64,000 nucleotides of DNA from Lepidostoma basale. Taxonomy: Eukaryota; Arthropoda; Insecta; Trichoptera; Lepidostomatidae. How positions within the stretch are numbered: position 1 is the stretch's first letter; every line of letters begins with the position of its first letter. Shown in pieces: positions 47,801-59,038 of this stretch. The notes under the pieces are model-generated. The model had not been told where the DNA came from and did not search any database. It saw nothing but the letters and a program-made list of their open reading frames with translations. The DNA lies in assembly GCA_022606425.2 (NCBI GenBank), contig JAHDVF020000010.1, positions 2,108,001 to 2,172,000 on the forward strand. The letters are read 5' to 3'. The translations under genes were made by a program, and so were the position numbers.

Positions 47801-49671
47801 CCAGACACATTCCCAAGCACGATGTCTCCATGAGCACACTCTCTTGCCTCGGACACATTCTCCCGCATGGAAGTCTTCTCTCTCCTTCTTTCACTTCATT
47901 ACTCAACGCTTGTATCAGTGCATAGTTAATAATACTTTCGACTACAACCCATGACTTTTCATTTGACACTCTCAAACCACCCGCAGCCAAATGTTTAAAC
48001 AAGGTGCCAATATTGAATAAAAATAAAAACAAACATGCATGAATAATAGCAGATAATCATTAAAATTTGATTAGTTACCTCCAAAAATCTTCTACAGTAT
48101 CAAAATTGCAAATATCTCTTTGTTTATCCTCCCAACTGCCGCCTTGAGCGGGATCCATGTACCACAATTTCCAACTATTTTGTAAGGGGTGTTTGATGAG
48201 AAATTCCGGAGCAATCTCAGTTCCCTCTTCTTTCGTTGGTGCATCAGCGGATAGAGGCTAAATGAAACATAAAACATTGCAATTTAAAATATATGTGGTA
48301 AGACCCTTAGATGTTCCAAACACTAACTCAATTTTGGTGTTTAATTTGTCATTACATTACTTTTTCGATGAAATTGGTATTACAAGCAATTTCGTAAAAA
48401 TTGGTTATCAGGTATAAATTCTTCTTTGGAAATAGGGAGTAATTTTTTTATTAATATTGATTTTGAAAGCTGTATTTTATAGAATTCCTTCATGGCAGAA
48501 TGGTAACAGCCATGATTGCCGCACCAGAGGTCCCGGATTCAATTCCCGGCGATTTGAAAAACAGTTTGAAAAAGAAAATCCTCACGGTGTCTTTGGCTGG
48601 TAGAAATAGAATAAAAATGGCGATAGACTACCTGTCTATCACATGTCATGAGAATCAATAGCTAAAAAATTGTTTACAGTACATTGGGCTCAAATACTGC
48701 AGTATACAAAAATGTAGAAAGCAGTGGGAAACTATCACATTAAAAAGACCCAAGTTACGTCCCAAGAACCATAAAAAATATAATACTTTGCTGAAAATCA
48801 ATCCTTAGGATTGAAACTTTACATGTCTACCAATTAATAGTGAAAGAAACAAGCGCAAACAGACGACAGCCGAAACACAATTGACCATTGAAAAAGTCAA
48901 TGTCAAAAAACGATTTTTTAATACGATACCCTTAATATTTAGCATGATAAAGATGACTACACAAGAGATTACACATCTAAATATATAATTCTTATTATTT
49001 TATTGAAAATGGCTACAAAATTTAATTTATATAATTATTTAAAAGACAAATTCGACAATTAAATATTTATATGATGTCCCCTTTTCTGGATGCAATGAGC
49101 ATGTGTTCACTTTGCTTATAGGGTTAATCCAGTACTGTGCGTGATGTATTTTCCATTTAGCAAACGTCAGTGTATCAGGAAAAAAAAAATTAAATGCATT
49201 CCAAGGTAAAGACTGCATCTACATCCGGTAAAAAGAGAAAGTCTTCAAATTATTTAAAACGAAAATATGGAAATAAATGATGGGCGATAAATTATTTACT
49301 ATTGCTGATAAATATAATTTAGCACTATTTTTAGTACTTTAGCCTTAGCCTATAAATGAAACGTCAAATATGTTAGGAGTCGGCGTCCTATTTAATACAG
49401 AAGTAATAATCTCGTGTAAAACTTAATAACATAAAATAGCTAATGGAATTTAGAAAGGGATTTTAAAAATTAAATAATAACTGTCACATCGACGTGGGCA
49501 TGAAAGCAGCATGCCGATTTAGGTATTCAAGATGCAATATGGCATCCGCCGTACAAATATTGAATCATCACACCGACAAACTTAATCAAAGAAACATACT
49601 AAATAATTAATGTGATTATATAAAATTATGTTAACTATTACCTGAACATCCTCAGCCCTCGCTACTTCCAT
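44830..49671 (-). CDS. eIF4E: Translation initiation factor eIF4E, complete
   Basis: Binds the m7G cap of mRNA and eIF4G as part of eIF4F in the cytoplasm. Exons 49671-49642, 48257-48079, 46893-46716, 45494-45407, 44993-44830 (639 nt, 212 aa), with GT-AG borders and consistent phases. MEVARAEDVQ precedes IKHPLQNSWKLWYMDPAQGG, the cap-sandwich Trp in GGSWEDKQRD, the FDTVEDFWSIYHHI eIF4G-contact helix, the second cap Trp in PPFWEHDANKLGGRW, LDVCLCLIGEAFEYGSEVNG, NVRPKQDKVAVWVKDA and a C-terminus TIKSTYTL like the Drosophila protein. The 10-codon first exon is split by a 1.4-kb intron. Introns 1 and 2 carry a SINE and an LTR. Confidence 0.94.
45637..46260 (-). pseudogene. LINE-B reverse transcriptase C-terminus, long open frame
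   Basis: A 207-codon open frame: STPKTKCMTFARNQLRCEV, DLFRYLGSEVTSSNDLAREV, IYKTCVRPILTYGIGSRADT, LRAIAGKTLRDRVRNTAIRE, PGRPPKRWRESWSSASQ. The top strand begins with a cttcttcttcttc tail. RTE/BovB-like non-LTR element, 5'-truncated, in eIF4E intron 3. Not a host gene. Confidence 0.85.
46375..46490 (-). mobile_element. LINE-A 3' fragment
   Basis: aaactaccaactaacaaaca, ctgccacacaattatttcct, cttcctcaacattcgtatat: a decayed LINE-A 3' UTR. The stem-loop has been lost. Confidence 0.5.
47161..47400 (+). mobile_element. Retrotransposon LTR, 240 bp
   Basis: Starts TGTAACGGCG and ends TTGTTATAACA, the TG...CA pattern with an inverted terminal stretch. AATAAA lies at 47364-47369. Directly after comes tggagcc, in the primer-binding position. 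No second LTR seen. Superfamily uncertain (BEL or Gypsy type). Confidence 0.6.
47394..47640 (+). repeat. About three tandem units of LTR leader sequence
   Basis: Units begin ttataacatggagcc, ttataacatgatgtcc and ttataacatggtgccc, and share atactcaatg-gacttctaac and gtgtgagaatgattat. Unit length is about 75-85 bp. Each unit repeats the LTR/primer-site junction. Confidence 0.6.
48485..48715 (+). mobile_element. tRNA-derived SINE (tail type 2, old)
   Basis: ccttcatggcagaatggtaa (A box), tcccggattcaattcccggc (B box), body, then the diverged gtttacag ... ctgcagtatac tail. eIF4E intron 1. Confidence 0.75.
48726..49641. other. eIF4E intron 1, nothing recognised
   Basis: AT-rich with scattered poly-A runs; no frames or repeats that I can support. 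Confidence 0.4.
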
Positions 49672-49959
49672 TATGTTATCTTATAAATAATAATTGCGAA
49701 GTATCCAAGCACCGTTGCCACCGTTGATAGGATTAACAATCCATAGAAGAATTTGTTCAGATCGTCCATTTCCTTTTTTATCTATGATTAAAGAGACGTT
49801 CTTTAGAACTGGCTTTTAATTCAAAATCGATACTCACGTGTGTCAAGAAAGTAGGTACTTACATTTATGTGATGAAAAGTGATTAATATTGAATGATTTA
49901 TATTATTAATCATTAATGTTAATTTTAAATTACAACAAAGAATGGTCAGATGCTATATT
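49672..49959. promoter_or_regulatory. Candidate eIF4E promoter/5' UTR region
   Basis: Directly upstream of the eIF4E start; no TATA box or clear initiator seen. A LINE-D fragment begins near 49960, leaving fewer than 300 bases of unique upstream sequence. Confidence 0.3.
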
Positions 49960-50330
49960 TGGCCAGTGCTGTTATACGTGGTGGAGTCATGGACCTTTAA
50001 AGTCAATATTATGAATCGATTAGAGGCCTTTGAGATATGAAAACACCGAAGGATGTTACGCATCTCCTGGACTGACATGGTCAGCAACACAAACGTTCTC
50101 CGTCCTACTTGGGCCATGTTCTGAGAGACGAAAAGTACGCACTGTTACATCTGATCTTGGAGGGTAAGATTGAGGGTCGACGTGGTGTTGGGAGAAGGCG
50201 GGTTTCCTGGCTGGGGAACATCCGAGAGTGGAAGGGGCTAAGGACCGTGGGGGAGCTGTTTCGAGCTGCCCAGGACAGGGAGGCCTACTCAAGGGTGATA
50301 TTCAACGTTGGGGAGACCTGACAGGACACG
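49960..50330 (+). mobile_element. LINE-D 3' end
   Basis: Frame MGHVLRDEKYALLHLILEGK, IEGRRGVGRRRVSWLGNIRE, RTVGELFRAAQDREAYSRVI ends NVGET-stop. A reverse-transcriptase ORF end. Confidence 0.75.
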
Positions 50331-50494
50331 GAAAGAAATATGTTGCTTTCAAAATATGTTGCTGGAGACGAATGACATCGATTTTCGGATGGTAATCTAG
50401 GAAACAGAAAATTCGTCTCTTGATCCAAGGGACTTGGGTTCAATCTTGGACATACCTGATTCATTCTTCATAATAAAGAGCTTTGATAAATCAT

Positions 50495-50610
50495 GTCCCC
50501 GCATAAACCAACAACCCACCAAATCGCCTTCCAACAATGTTCCCATCAGACGTAAGAGGAATAGCCACAAGAGCTGAACCTCTGTAAGCCAGAAGATCCA
50601 CGTCCTAGTT
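50495..50610. repeat. Repeat shared with the hAT-like MITE and 63.5-63.9 kb
   Basis: ccccgcataaaccaacaacc, ttcccatcagacgtaagagg, ccacaagagctgaacctct also occur at 63520-63960 (interrupted there by a LINE) and, inverted, inside 31178-31395. Confidence 0.55.
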
Positions 50611-50837
50611 TAAGTTCTGCTCACATTGGGGATTAATTCACAATGTCTAGCAATAAATATTTTTTTTCCTGGTGAATTTATTCATCGAATGCTCTCCATC
50701 TCCAGATCACAATTCTTATCAGCGAGGAAAACGACCGTATAAAGAAAAACTATTTATAATGACATTTTTAGAATGTTTCATGATATTTTTTTTAATTCAT
50801 CGCTAAAATTAAAAAAGATATTTTTTGATTTCTTTGA

Positions 50838-51312
50838 TCGTGTCACGTGTACTCCGGTCTTCTTTTATTTCTAGTTCCGTTTACATCTTTATTCTTTCTT
50901 TACCATTTTTCTTCAATCGTTCTTTACATGTGTCCAAACCATCTTAATGATCCATTAATTTTTTGTTCATAGCATTTACATTCAGACTGATACTTTCTGA
51001 TTTTCCACTTATTTGTCTAAAGATTTAAATTCTACTTCATTTATTTTATTTTCATCCTTATTTTAACAATTCCATGCTTAACATACTCGTATAAGGATCG
51101 GTACAAGAACACTATTTACACTGCTATTTTGGCTTTTTGTATAGGCTTTTGTTTGCGATGACAACTTTAAGTGCATCATTAACTTTATTGCCTGCCCCAA
51201 CCTTTTTTTCAATATCCCTATCGACTCGCCCATCCTTTCTAAACATAGGTACTACCTTTATACAAACTCATCCTCTTGTTCCAGATATTCACCATTCATG
51301 TTGGAAATTGTC
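50838..51312 (-). mobile_element. LINE-A copy, strongly decayed
   Basis: Follows the LINE-A order (cgtgtcacgtgtactccggt ... tgcctgccccaacctttttt ... tgttggaaattgtcatga) but with many indels and no frame. Tail missing. Confidence 0.6.
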
Positions 51313-51624
51313 ATGATTATTATTAATAATAATGATTGTTGTAAATTGTTATTTTTGGTGAATAAAATAATATTATTTTACATTAATATTAATAAATAAA
51401 AATGAAAGGGTCTGTTACTTAAAAGTTTTATAAGAATGATTAGGCTTGCCTTAGATTAACAACAAACTTTTAGAAAACTAACGTTTTAATTATTGAGTAT
51501 ATAAATTTTCAAGAAACAAGAAATATGTTTCGATGTTATTAATTGAAATACCTCGATCATTCCATAATAAATACATTTTATGTAAATAAACATCACCAAG
51601 TTGTTGGCTTTATAAATATACATG
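51313..51624. other. AT-rich spacer, nothing recognised
   Basis: Only simple AT-rich sequence between two LINE-A copies. Confidence 0.4.
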
Positions 51625-51629
51625 GTATT

Positions 51630-52141
51630 TAAAAAAGCTAAGATGGCAGTGCACAATGGTGTTCTAGTGCCGACCCTTATGTATGGAAGTGAAGCATGGA
51701 ACTGACAAAAGAAGGATGAAAGTAGAATAAATGCAGTAGAAATGAGATCTCTAAGACGAATGTGTGGAAAATCTGTATATGATAGAGTGACAAATGCAAG
51801 TATAAGAAGTAAATGTGGTGCGAATGAAAGTGTTATGAACAAAATAAGGAAAGGGTCATTAAGATGGTTTGGGCACATGGAAGACAGAATGGTAAAGAAA
51901 GTATATGTGAACGGCGTGAACGGAGCTAGAAATAGAGGAAGGCCGAGGAAAACGTGGCACGATCAAATCAATCAAATATTGAATGTCGGTCACGTGAGGA
52001 GTCGGAGAAACCGACGTGCGTGCATGACAAGATGTATGAATGTAGAGGAATCGAGAGAAGTATGTCAGGACAGAACAGTGTGGCGTTCCATTATTTCTGC
52101 CTACCCCTCCGGGGAGACGGCGTGATGGTAAGTTAGTTAGT
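51630..52141 (+). mobile_element. LINE-A copy (GTTA tail), well preserved
   Basis: Open frame 51742-52125: MRSLRRMCGKSVYDRVTNAS, RWFGHMEDRMVKKVYVNGVN, RGRPRKTWHDQINQILNVGH, RRACMTRCMNVEESREVCQD, ending ISAYPSGETA at the 3' hairpin. Stem ccc-c/gggg intact, tail gatggtaagttagttag. One stop upstream (AWN-stop). Confidence 0.85.
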
Positions 52142-52194
52142 TTTTGGTATTTAATTAAATGTCATAAATAAAACTCAGACAAAAGTAAAAAACG

Positions 52195-53183
52195 TTTATT
52201 CTTAAAAAAATGTACAAGCTTTTAATACTGGTAATCTACTTATATTTTAAAATAAAGAAATGTATTCGAAACCATAGATAAATGCAAACGATTTTTGAAA
52301 TATTCATATTTTTGCGATTTAGTTATTTATCCAGAAAATAAAATATATAATGAAAAAGGCCAGTGTGTTATAATTTCTTACATCAGCTTTGGCAATTTAT
52401 TATCGAAAACGTGCGTATCATGTAATTGATTATATATTCTACTTACCATAATCTGTATTGAAATGTGATTTTACTCGTATATTTAGAATAGTTTAAATTT
52501 CGTGGTTCAAAAACATGTATCGACTGTTTTCGTAAAAGTAGGTACTGTTAACATAAAAACATTGAAATGTTGATGCAATTTATGGGCACCTTACTATAAG
52601 CAGAAATAAATACCTAAGTAACTTAAATAATTATGAAAAATGTATATATGATAATATAATTAGTAATAAATATTCATAGTAATTACACCATATATTGTCA
52701 TAAATTATGATAGTTGTCTATGGAAAAAAGATAGGCATTGAGAAATTGAATGATCACACGTGACAAAAAATGGTTTTAGAACACAGATTTCAAAAATATT
52801 TTATACAGAGTTGTCCCAGAGAAATTTAATATTAAATAACTATGTACCTACTTATTAATAAAAGGAATAACTTATCATAAAAAATCAATAAATATGTAAT
52901 TATGAGGCACAAGCAATATTTTTATAACTGAAAATAAGAAATGCATTCAATAATTACCTTTGTACATATTTGTATTTTATGAACACTATTATTTTTACTG
53001 AACTAGAAGTCATGTTGTATATAGTAATTTATAGAATAGAAAACATTGTAAAAAAATATTTTATTTTACAAAAGTAGAATTGAAATTGTAATAATTCGAC
53101 GCAATTCGAAAAACAAAACTAAAACGTATGTATGTACACAATAATGTTATAATAGGTACATTAGATTATTTAAAAATACACGT
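52195..53183 (-). promoter_or_regulatory. 3' UTR and poly(A) signal of the C-type lectin gene
   Basis: AT-rich sequence after the stop codon at 53184, with AATAAA on the minus strand at 52195-52200, giving a UTR of about 1 kb. The LINE-A at 51630-52141 ends just beyond it. Confidence 0.4.
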
Positions 53184-56100
53184 TCAATCGGAAAAATCGT
53201 GAACTTCGACGATTGTTTTAGGATGCAAGGCGCTCAGTTGATTATTCATGACATAGGTCTTTTGCGTCACATTCTCAAACGTGTAGGCCAGCTTCCCCTT
53301 ATTCTTCTTCTTCGATCGTTCGTTTCTCTTGTCGTCGATTGAATTCCTGCTCCTGATCGTATTGACCTTGGAAGAGAGTAGAGTGTCGGGCGCGTCGCCG
53401 TCCAGGTGCGAGTTCCTCTGCCTGTTGAGCTCGTCGTGTAGGCGCTCCTTCCTCGTCTTGGCCCGCTCCTCTCTCTTCCTCAGCCTCTCCAGCCGGCGCA
53501 GATGTTTGTCGACTTGTGCGGGGGTGAGGCCGCTCTTGCCGGACTTGAGGGCGTTTACATTGTGGATATAAGCTGCCTCTGGATCATTCTTATCGTAAAC
53601 ATACCCCCTGAAAAGTTTTTTCTTGTTGTTCTTTTTGGTACCGTTTTTCTTGCCGTCCTGCCTGTGGGCGTAAGCTGTTTTGCCGATGTTTTGATCAGTA
53701 TCCCCTACGTCATATGTAGTATCCAACTGAATCTCGGTAGACACATCATTTCCGATTCTATTATTCTTCTTTTTACCCCTGTGAATTTTTCTCCTCCGGT
53801 TTACGTCATTAGTAGTAGTAGGATTGACATCGCTGTTTATGTTCTTGATGTATGTCTCGTGGTCTATCATGTTTGGCACCGATACTTCGTTCGGTTTGTT
53901 ACCGGTTCCATTGGGGTTCCACTTCTGCCGTAGTTTGTTTCGTTCCGATCTCCTAACTTTCCGCAACCTCGTCTGGCAAATGTAGTACCTTTCCTCAACA
54001 CAGCTCTTGGGGGCCCACCTGGGAAAATACAAGGAATACACAATTAGAGAACAAAAAGTCATTGAAAAACAAAGCACGTGTCCTTTAGGTAATTCTATCC
54101 GCAGAGTTCAGCCAGCCGGGACAAATTGTCATGAATAATTCTAAACGGTTCAAGATTGACAAACTGGGAGACTCCTTTTTACAAAATACGTCATTTCACG
54201 GCAAGCAGTACATAAATATTTTAAGAAATTTTCTGATCCAACAACAAAAACATAGATATAGGTACCATTGGTTCACTCATCTGTCTGGTATATTATTATA
54301 TAGTAACATAAAAAGGTACTCAATTACTATCCTAATCACATTTCTTTTAATCAAATGGGTAGGTACGCAAATGTTGCAAACTTTATTCATCGATTAATAG
54401 TTGTTGAAAATCATTTACATTTCCCAAAAAAAAAAAAAAATAATAATGACCGACTGCTGACCTCGGAATCAGAAGATCAAATGGATGAAAGCTACATATT
54501 GATTATAATATTGTTTATTTATTTTCATTATTTATAATGAACTTCACTAACAAGGGGAGGGAGTGGGGTTTTGCAGGATTTTAGTACTCACCAAGAGTCG
54601 TTGATAGTCAAAGTAAGAAATTGTAATGGCCAGTCATTTTCTAGAAAAAAGCCTTTAAAGTTTTCACCATTGCTTATATTACTTATTAGAAATAAAATTA
54701 AAAAAAACTAAGAGCATGACGTAGGATTTGAACGGGGACCCAGTCAGTCAGCGGAATAGATAAGGAAGGTAAGCTATCCGTTCACTCAATTGTTGATTTT
54801 TCTAACATAATATAATATATTAAAAACGGTGGAAACTTAGAAGGTTTTTTCTAGAAATTGGCTGGCTATTGCGCTTTCTTACTTTGACTATGGACAATTC
54901 TTAGGGGGTACTACAATTCTGCAAAATCCCATCCCGAAGTCAATTTCCTATGTCCCCCCCCCCCCCCCCTTGTAAGTTATTTCAACAACAAACATTAATA
55001 CAAAATATTAAAATTGTTTACAAGCTTCAAATAATCTATCGATATTCCGAATTCATAATAGCCAAAAAATAAAATAAATTTGAAACTACCTGTAGTGAAG
55101 TTCCGGGATCATGGCGACGCAGTGCCAGCGCAGGTCCTGGCCGGGCGGCAGGCGCATGCGCGAGAAGGACTGGTAGTTCATGGTCTTCATCTCCCCGCCC
55201 CACTTCCACGCCTTGGCCTCCCAGTCGTAAACGCCTCCGATCCACCGTTCCCGCTTGTCTGGCGAAAAAAACACAGTTTACCAGTTTAACAGCTTCTTTT
55301 GTTTTATTGTTCCTTTTACAAATTCGTTCGTAAAAAAACATATACGAGTATAGCGTCAACATTTTATCTATGGTTATGGCTAATAAAAAACGGATTCTAA
55401 TATGGTTCAAGTAAGAATTAAACTGTCTTAAAACAATATAATCTCTAAGATTAATTTGATAGTATAATAATATATCCTTTATATTGTTTTAAATGCCGAT
55501 TAATTTTATCCCTTACATTGATATCACTATTCTCAGCATCACAATCCTCGGTGGGTCTTTACTTCCATCAAGAAACGTTTCCATCTTATTATGTCTGCTT
55601 GCCACCTTCCAGTTGTGTGGCCTCAAGACCCTACAGTCTGCCACGAATCTTTCAACCATCGTAGTCTCAGTCCGTCGAGACTTCATTGTCTTAATTTTAA
55701 CAGGGTTAAGCAACACTGATTTTGGGGCTCCAGACCTCATACGGTGCAAATGCCCTAGCCAACGCGATACATTAATTTTAATAAACTTTACTACTTTGAC
55801 GTCCTAGTATAAGTAACATATATCGTAGAGTTCCGTGTAAAATATTTTTCTCTATGTTTGACCTTCCTTAAAAGGTCCAATAATTCTGCCGAGGATTTTC
55901 CTTTCGAAGTAATCTAATCTCGTTCCATCAATGGTAAATGTCCAGATCTCTGAGACATACCTTAATATTGGTCTAATCAATGTTTCTAATTAAAGTCGCC
56001 GACGTAGAGTGCAAAATAGCCTCGTTGAAGTGTAATTGCACCGACCATATAACGAGGACAACGGATGATCGGTGGACCAGACACACAGACCACAAGTGAA

Positions 56101-58069
56101 ATGGTCTGAATACATCAAGAGAGTGACAGAAGGTCAATGGCACAAAGCGGCGAGGGATAGAGAGTTATGGAAGTCGGAAAGGGAGGCCTATGTCCAACAC
56201 TGGACGACTAAAGCCCGATGATGATGATGATGAATCCAAGTTTTTATATAACATGCCAAAGTTACTTCGGTTTGCTGCAAATATTCTCTTTCCGATTTCT
56301 TCGCTGACATCATTTTTGTTTTTGACTAGGGATCCTAGGTATGTGAGCTTTTCTACTGATTCAAATGATTAATAATTGGTGTTGATGCCCGAGGATTGGC
56401 TGTTACCAAACATGTTGTATTATAGGTAACACAATCCATCAAATATAATAATAATTTCTTTTTTTATAGATTTGCAATGACATATAATAAAATTTACACA
56501 TAAATTGTAAACAATACTGTCATTGTAAAAAATCGTGTTTAAAAATCATGGTCAAAATAGAATATGTAATCGGTTTAACCCTAGATTTACTGGCTTTGAT
56601 TGTATACCCATTTAAAATTAAAATCGTCATTTTGACCGGTGTTCAAAAAATATTTCAATACAATTCTTGTAATAAGAAGACCGTCATAGGAAATGGATTT
56701 ACCGTAGACACTTATTCATATCATGATATAAGTATTAACTATTTACATTTTTATTGTTAAAAAAATAACTTTCGACTCTCGGTTAACCATTGTTTGATTA
56801 ACTGCGCAATAAAACACAAGATATTTTCTAAAAAAAAAATTTCTCGTAACTTCTGTTTTTTTTTGCTCACTTTTAGGACGAATCCCGGTTTTAGAGTGTT
56901 GTAGTTAAAAGTTTTACGTGTGGGTAAATTGTTGTTTACATCGTGCGGAACATATGTTTTCTTCTTCTTCTTCTTCCTCTTAGTTTAGGTCGTACGACCT
57001 GTTTGTGACGGTGGGCTGTCCTGGGATGATGATGTCCAGCCATCTCTCTATCTCTTCGGCAGCCTTCCTGGTAATCATCTTTACCAATTTTTGCAATTCT
57101 TGTATTCTCCATGCGGTCCACGTGGTCTCTCCAAAAGCGCCTTCTGCTTCTTCCCCATCTCACTATATCTTCAACACCACAGAAAGACCTTATTGTTTCA
57201 TTTCTGATCCGATCTCTGAGGGTTTTGCCTGCGATGGAGCGTAGGGTTCGCATTTCTGCTACTCTAAGAAGGTTCTTAGTTCTATTGGTATCGGCTCTGT
57301 CCTCTATTCCGTATGTAATGATTTGTTTTCGTGTTTCATAATCACTAAGTATCTTTTATAATTTCAAAAAGTTTGGTTAATTTTTTTTTTTATGGTTACT
57401 TTGTGCTAGTTTGCGTGCTGATTATTGGAACGAAAGCACAACCTGTAGTGAAAATGTCATAAACGGGGCTCATACAAATTTTTTATCTGATTTGATTTAA
57501 AGATTATCAAGAGAATTTATCCCTGGACGGATAATCGAGTCTACTGTACATTGTTTTTTTTTTTTAACAATATTTGTCTCCGCCCAAACAGATTTTTTTT
57601 GTATTTTTGTTGAATCCGTCAATTTGACGTGTCCCGTAAATCTAGTGTTAATAACAATCCCACCAGAAAATTATTTGGTATTAACGTACTTTTGCCTCAT
57701 AAAACGAGGCCTTGACTGCGAACAGAAATATTAAAGGTGTGAGAATAAAATTTATGCGCATCTCCGTACAGAACTTTGAAGTTATAATTAAAATCTATTG
57801 TGACCGTCTTTTATTGGTTTGCTTTTGGTATTTATGAACACCCAGTATTAACGACTGTAAGATCATTTCCTGTTTAAAATTTTAACGAGTTTTTCAGTTC
57901 TTTATGTGCTTACGCGTTAATTAGAGCGGAATTTATGAAAACTTGACCTTCGGCTAGTCTTATACACAGTTGAAATATTAGAATTCTTACCAATTTCAGA
58001 TTTGCTTAAATATTCCCTCAGGTTCCTGTCTTCCCAACGCTGCGGGGCTGTCAGATTGCTTTCTTTATC
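53184..58069 (-). CDS. C-type-lectin-domain protein with long basic tail, 3' part
   Basis: Exons 58069-57991, 55258-55090, 54018-53184, with GT-AG borders and matching phases; about 360 codons in the window, 5' exons not found. The lectin-fold end reads RWEDRNLREYLSKSEI, RERWIGGVYDWEAKAWKWGG, LRWHCVAMIPELHYRWAP, KSCVEERYYICQ, with the usual WIGG, paired Cys and YICQ. EPN or QPD calcium/sugar motifs are absent, so classic sugar binding is doubtful. After the domain follows about 260 residues rich in Lys/Arg/Asn (KLRKV-like, RRRKIHRGKKKNNR, a charged helix around KHLRRLERLRKREERAKTRK), ending TIVEVHDFSD. No membrane segment seen. Likely secreted, function unknown. Confidence 0.8.
54019..54540. 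other. Intron sequence, nothing recognised
   Basis: AT-rich part of the last C-type-lectin intron. Confidence 0.4.
54545..54975. mobile_element. Long-TIR MITE with a tRNA-like segment and poly-C run
   Basis: Arms 54545-54655 and 54850-54975 are inverted: acaaggggagggag, ttttgcaggattttagtact and atagtcaaagtaagaaa recur in reverse complement. The right arm holds a run of about 16 C (54954-54969). Between the arms, the minus strand at 54720-54790 has gaacggatagcttacc and gttcaaatcctacgtc, resembling a tRNA D-arm region and T-arm. Confidence 0.6.
55500..56390 (-). pseudogene. RTE-like reverse transcriptase C-terminus, split by LINE-I
   Basis: Two halves (56235-56390 and 55500-55990) encode VKNKNDVSEEIGKRIFAANR, SYFGMLYKNL, then LIRPILRYVSEIWTF-like and RWLGHLHRMRSGAPKS. 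They are separated by a plus-strand insertion at 55995-56234. Confidence 0.65.
55995..56234 (+). mobile_element. LINE-I 3' end with (GAT)n tail
   Basis: Ends gggaggcctatgtccaacac, tggacgactaaagcccgatg, then gatgatgatgatga. Family as 4770-5095 but in plus orientation; nested in the RTE-like pseudogene. Confidence 0.7.
56391..56952. other. AT-rich intron, nothing recognised
   Basis: A 70-codon frame at 56548 has no recognisable content. Confidence 0.35.
56953..57340 (-). mobile_element. LINE-B 3' end
   Basis: cttcttcttcttcttcctct tail on the top strand; minus frame MRTLRSIAGKTLRDRIRNET, FCGVEDIVRWGRSRRRFWRD, and upstream DRADTNRTKNLLRVAEM. Close relative of the copy at 38573. Confidence 0.8.
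57341..57990. other. Intron sequence, nothing recognised
   Basis: AT-rich, up to the donor of the exon at 57991-58069. Confidence 0.4.
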
Positions 58070-58189
58070 CTGGAACACGAAATACATATATTTAGGAACA
58101 ATGTATGGTATAATAGAATACTGAATGAATTAGTAAGAATCGAATGTAAGGCAGATGAATTTGTACTAAATAAAATAGTTACTGATTTG

Positions 58190-58255
58190 TATTTATTGGT
58201 TTCTTGAACAATGATAGTAAACTCCATATAAAATAATTAACACGAATGAAAGAAT
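58190..58255. repeat. MITE-P arm
   Basis: tggtttcttgaacaatgata, actccatataaaataattaa, gaatgaaaga match the outer arm of the MITE-P copies at 19 kb. The partner arm is missing. Confidence 0.5.
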
Positions 58256-59038
58256 TTCTTCTATGTTCGCTATAACTTTTGTTGTAGATGTTAAATGTTT
58301 TTTCTGTATTTAATATTGAATATGAACTTCCATCAAGATATATAAAATCATTAGATTATCTTATAAACAGTGTACACTTGTCTATCATAGAAGAATCCCT
58401 AACTCATATTCTGTAAGCTTGTCAACTCTGTTATCAATAAATTTACAGGAGAAAACGGTGAAGTCTTGTATAAACAATTGAAGTATTATATGTACACATA
58501 TTTCATATAATTTTTATATTCTTAGATGTTTAATTCATGAAAAAAAAAACATTTTTATATCTAATTACAATAATTAATCTTGTAGTTTTTGCCATGTGTC
58601 AATTTAATACAAACATTTTAAACTGGATCGAGTCCAGCACCGCTGGTAAATGATGAATTTAGAACCGTTAAGCGTGTGTTAGCAAGAATCATCTTTATGC
58701 TCATCGTTTTTAAAGCTGATTTTCGAATACATAAAATGAGTAAGTGTCGCCCTGTAATTATTTAGAGATGGGGTATTGCTAAAGGAAGCGAACTTCCTTT
58801 ACCTAATTGAAGTACCTGTCTATCTAGTCAAAGTAATGTCCCTCCCCTATTCTCTGACAAAATGAATTGTATTTTTCGCTTGAGAGTACATTACTTTTGC
58901 GGTTTGGGAACTTAAATAAGAAACCGTAACTCGAGAACCTGTACCACTGTACAATACAATAGAAATGAGAAAACTATTATTGTATTGTATAGTATTATAT
59001 AAGTACCGTCCTTCATTTACAACTGCACATACTCGTAC
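58256..59038. other. AT-rich region, nothing recognised
   Basis: Upstream exons of the C-type-lectin gene were sought on the minus strand here and not found. Confidence 0.35.

Noticed and set aside
47712..48032. A 106-codon Cys-rich frame in eIF4E intron 2
   Set aside because: No domain recognised, no splice connection to eIF4E needed, and it lies next to LTR remains. It may be a decayed retroelement piece.
53329..53933. Plus-strand frames of 80 and 143 codons
   Set aside because: They are antisense shadows of the C-type-lectin last exon, whose splice sites and domain end fit the minus strand.
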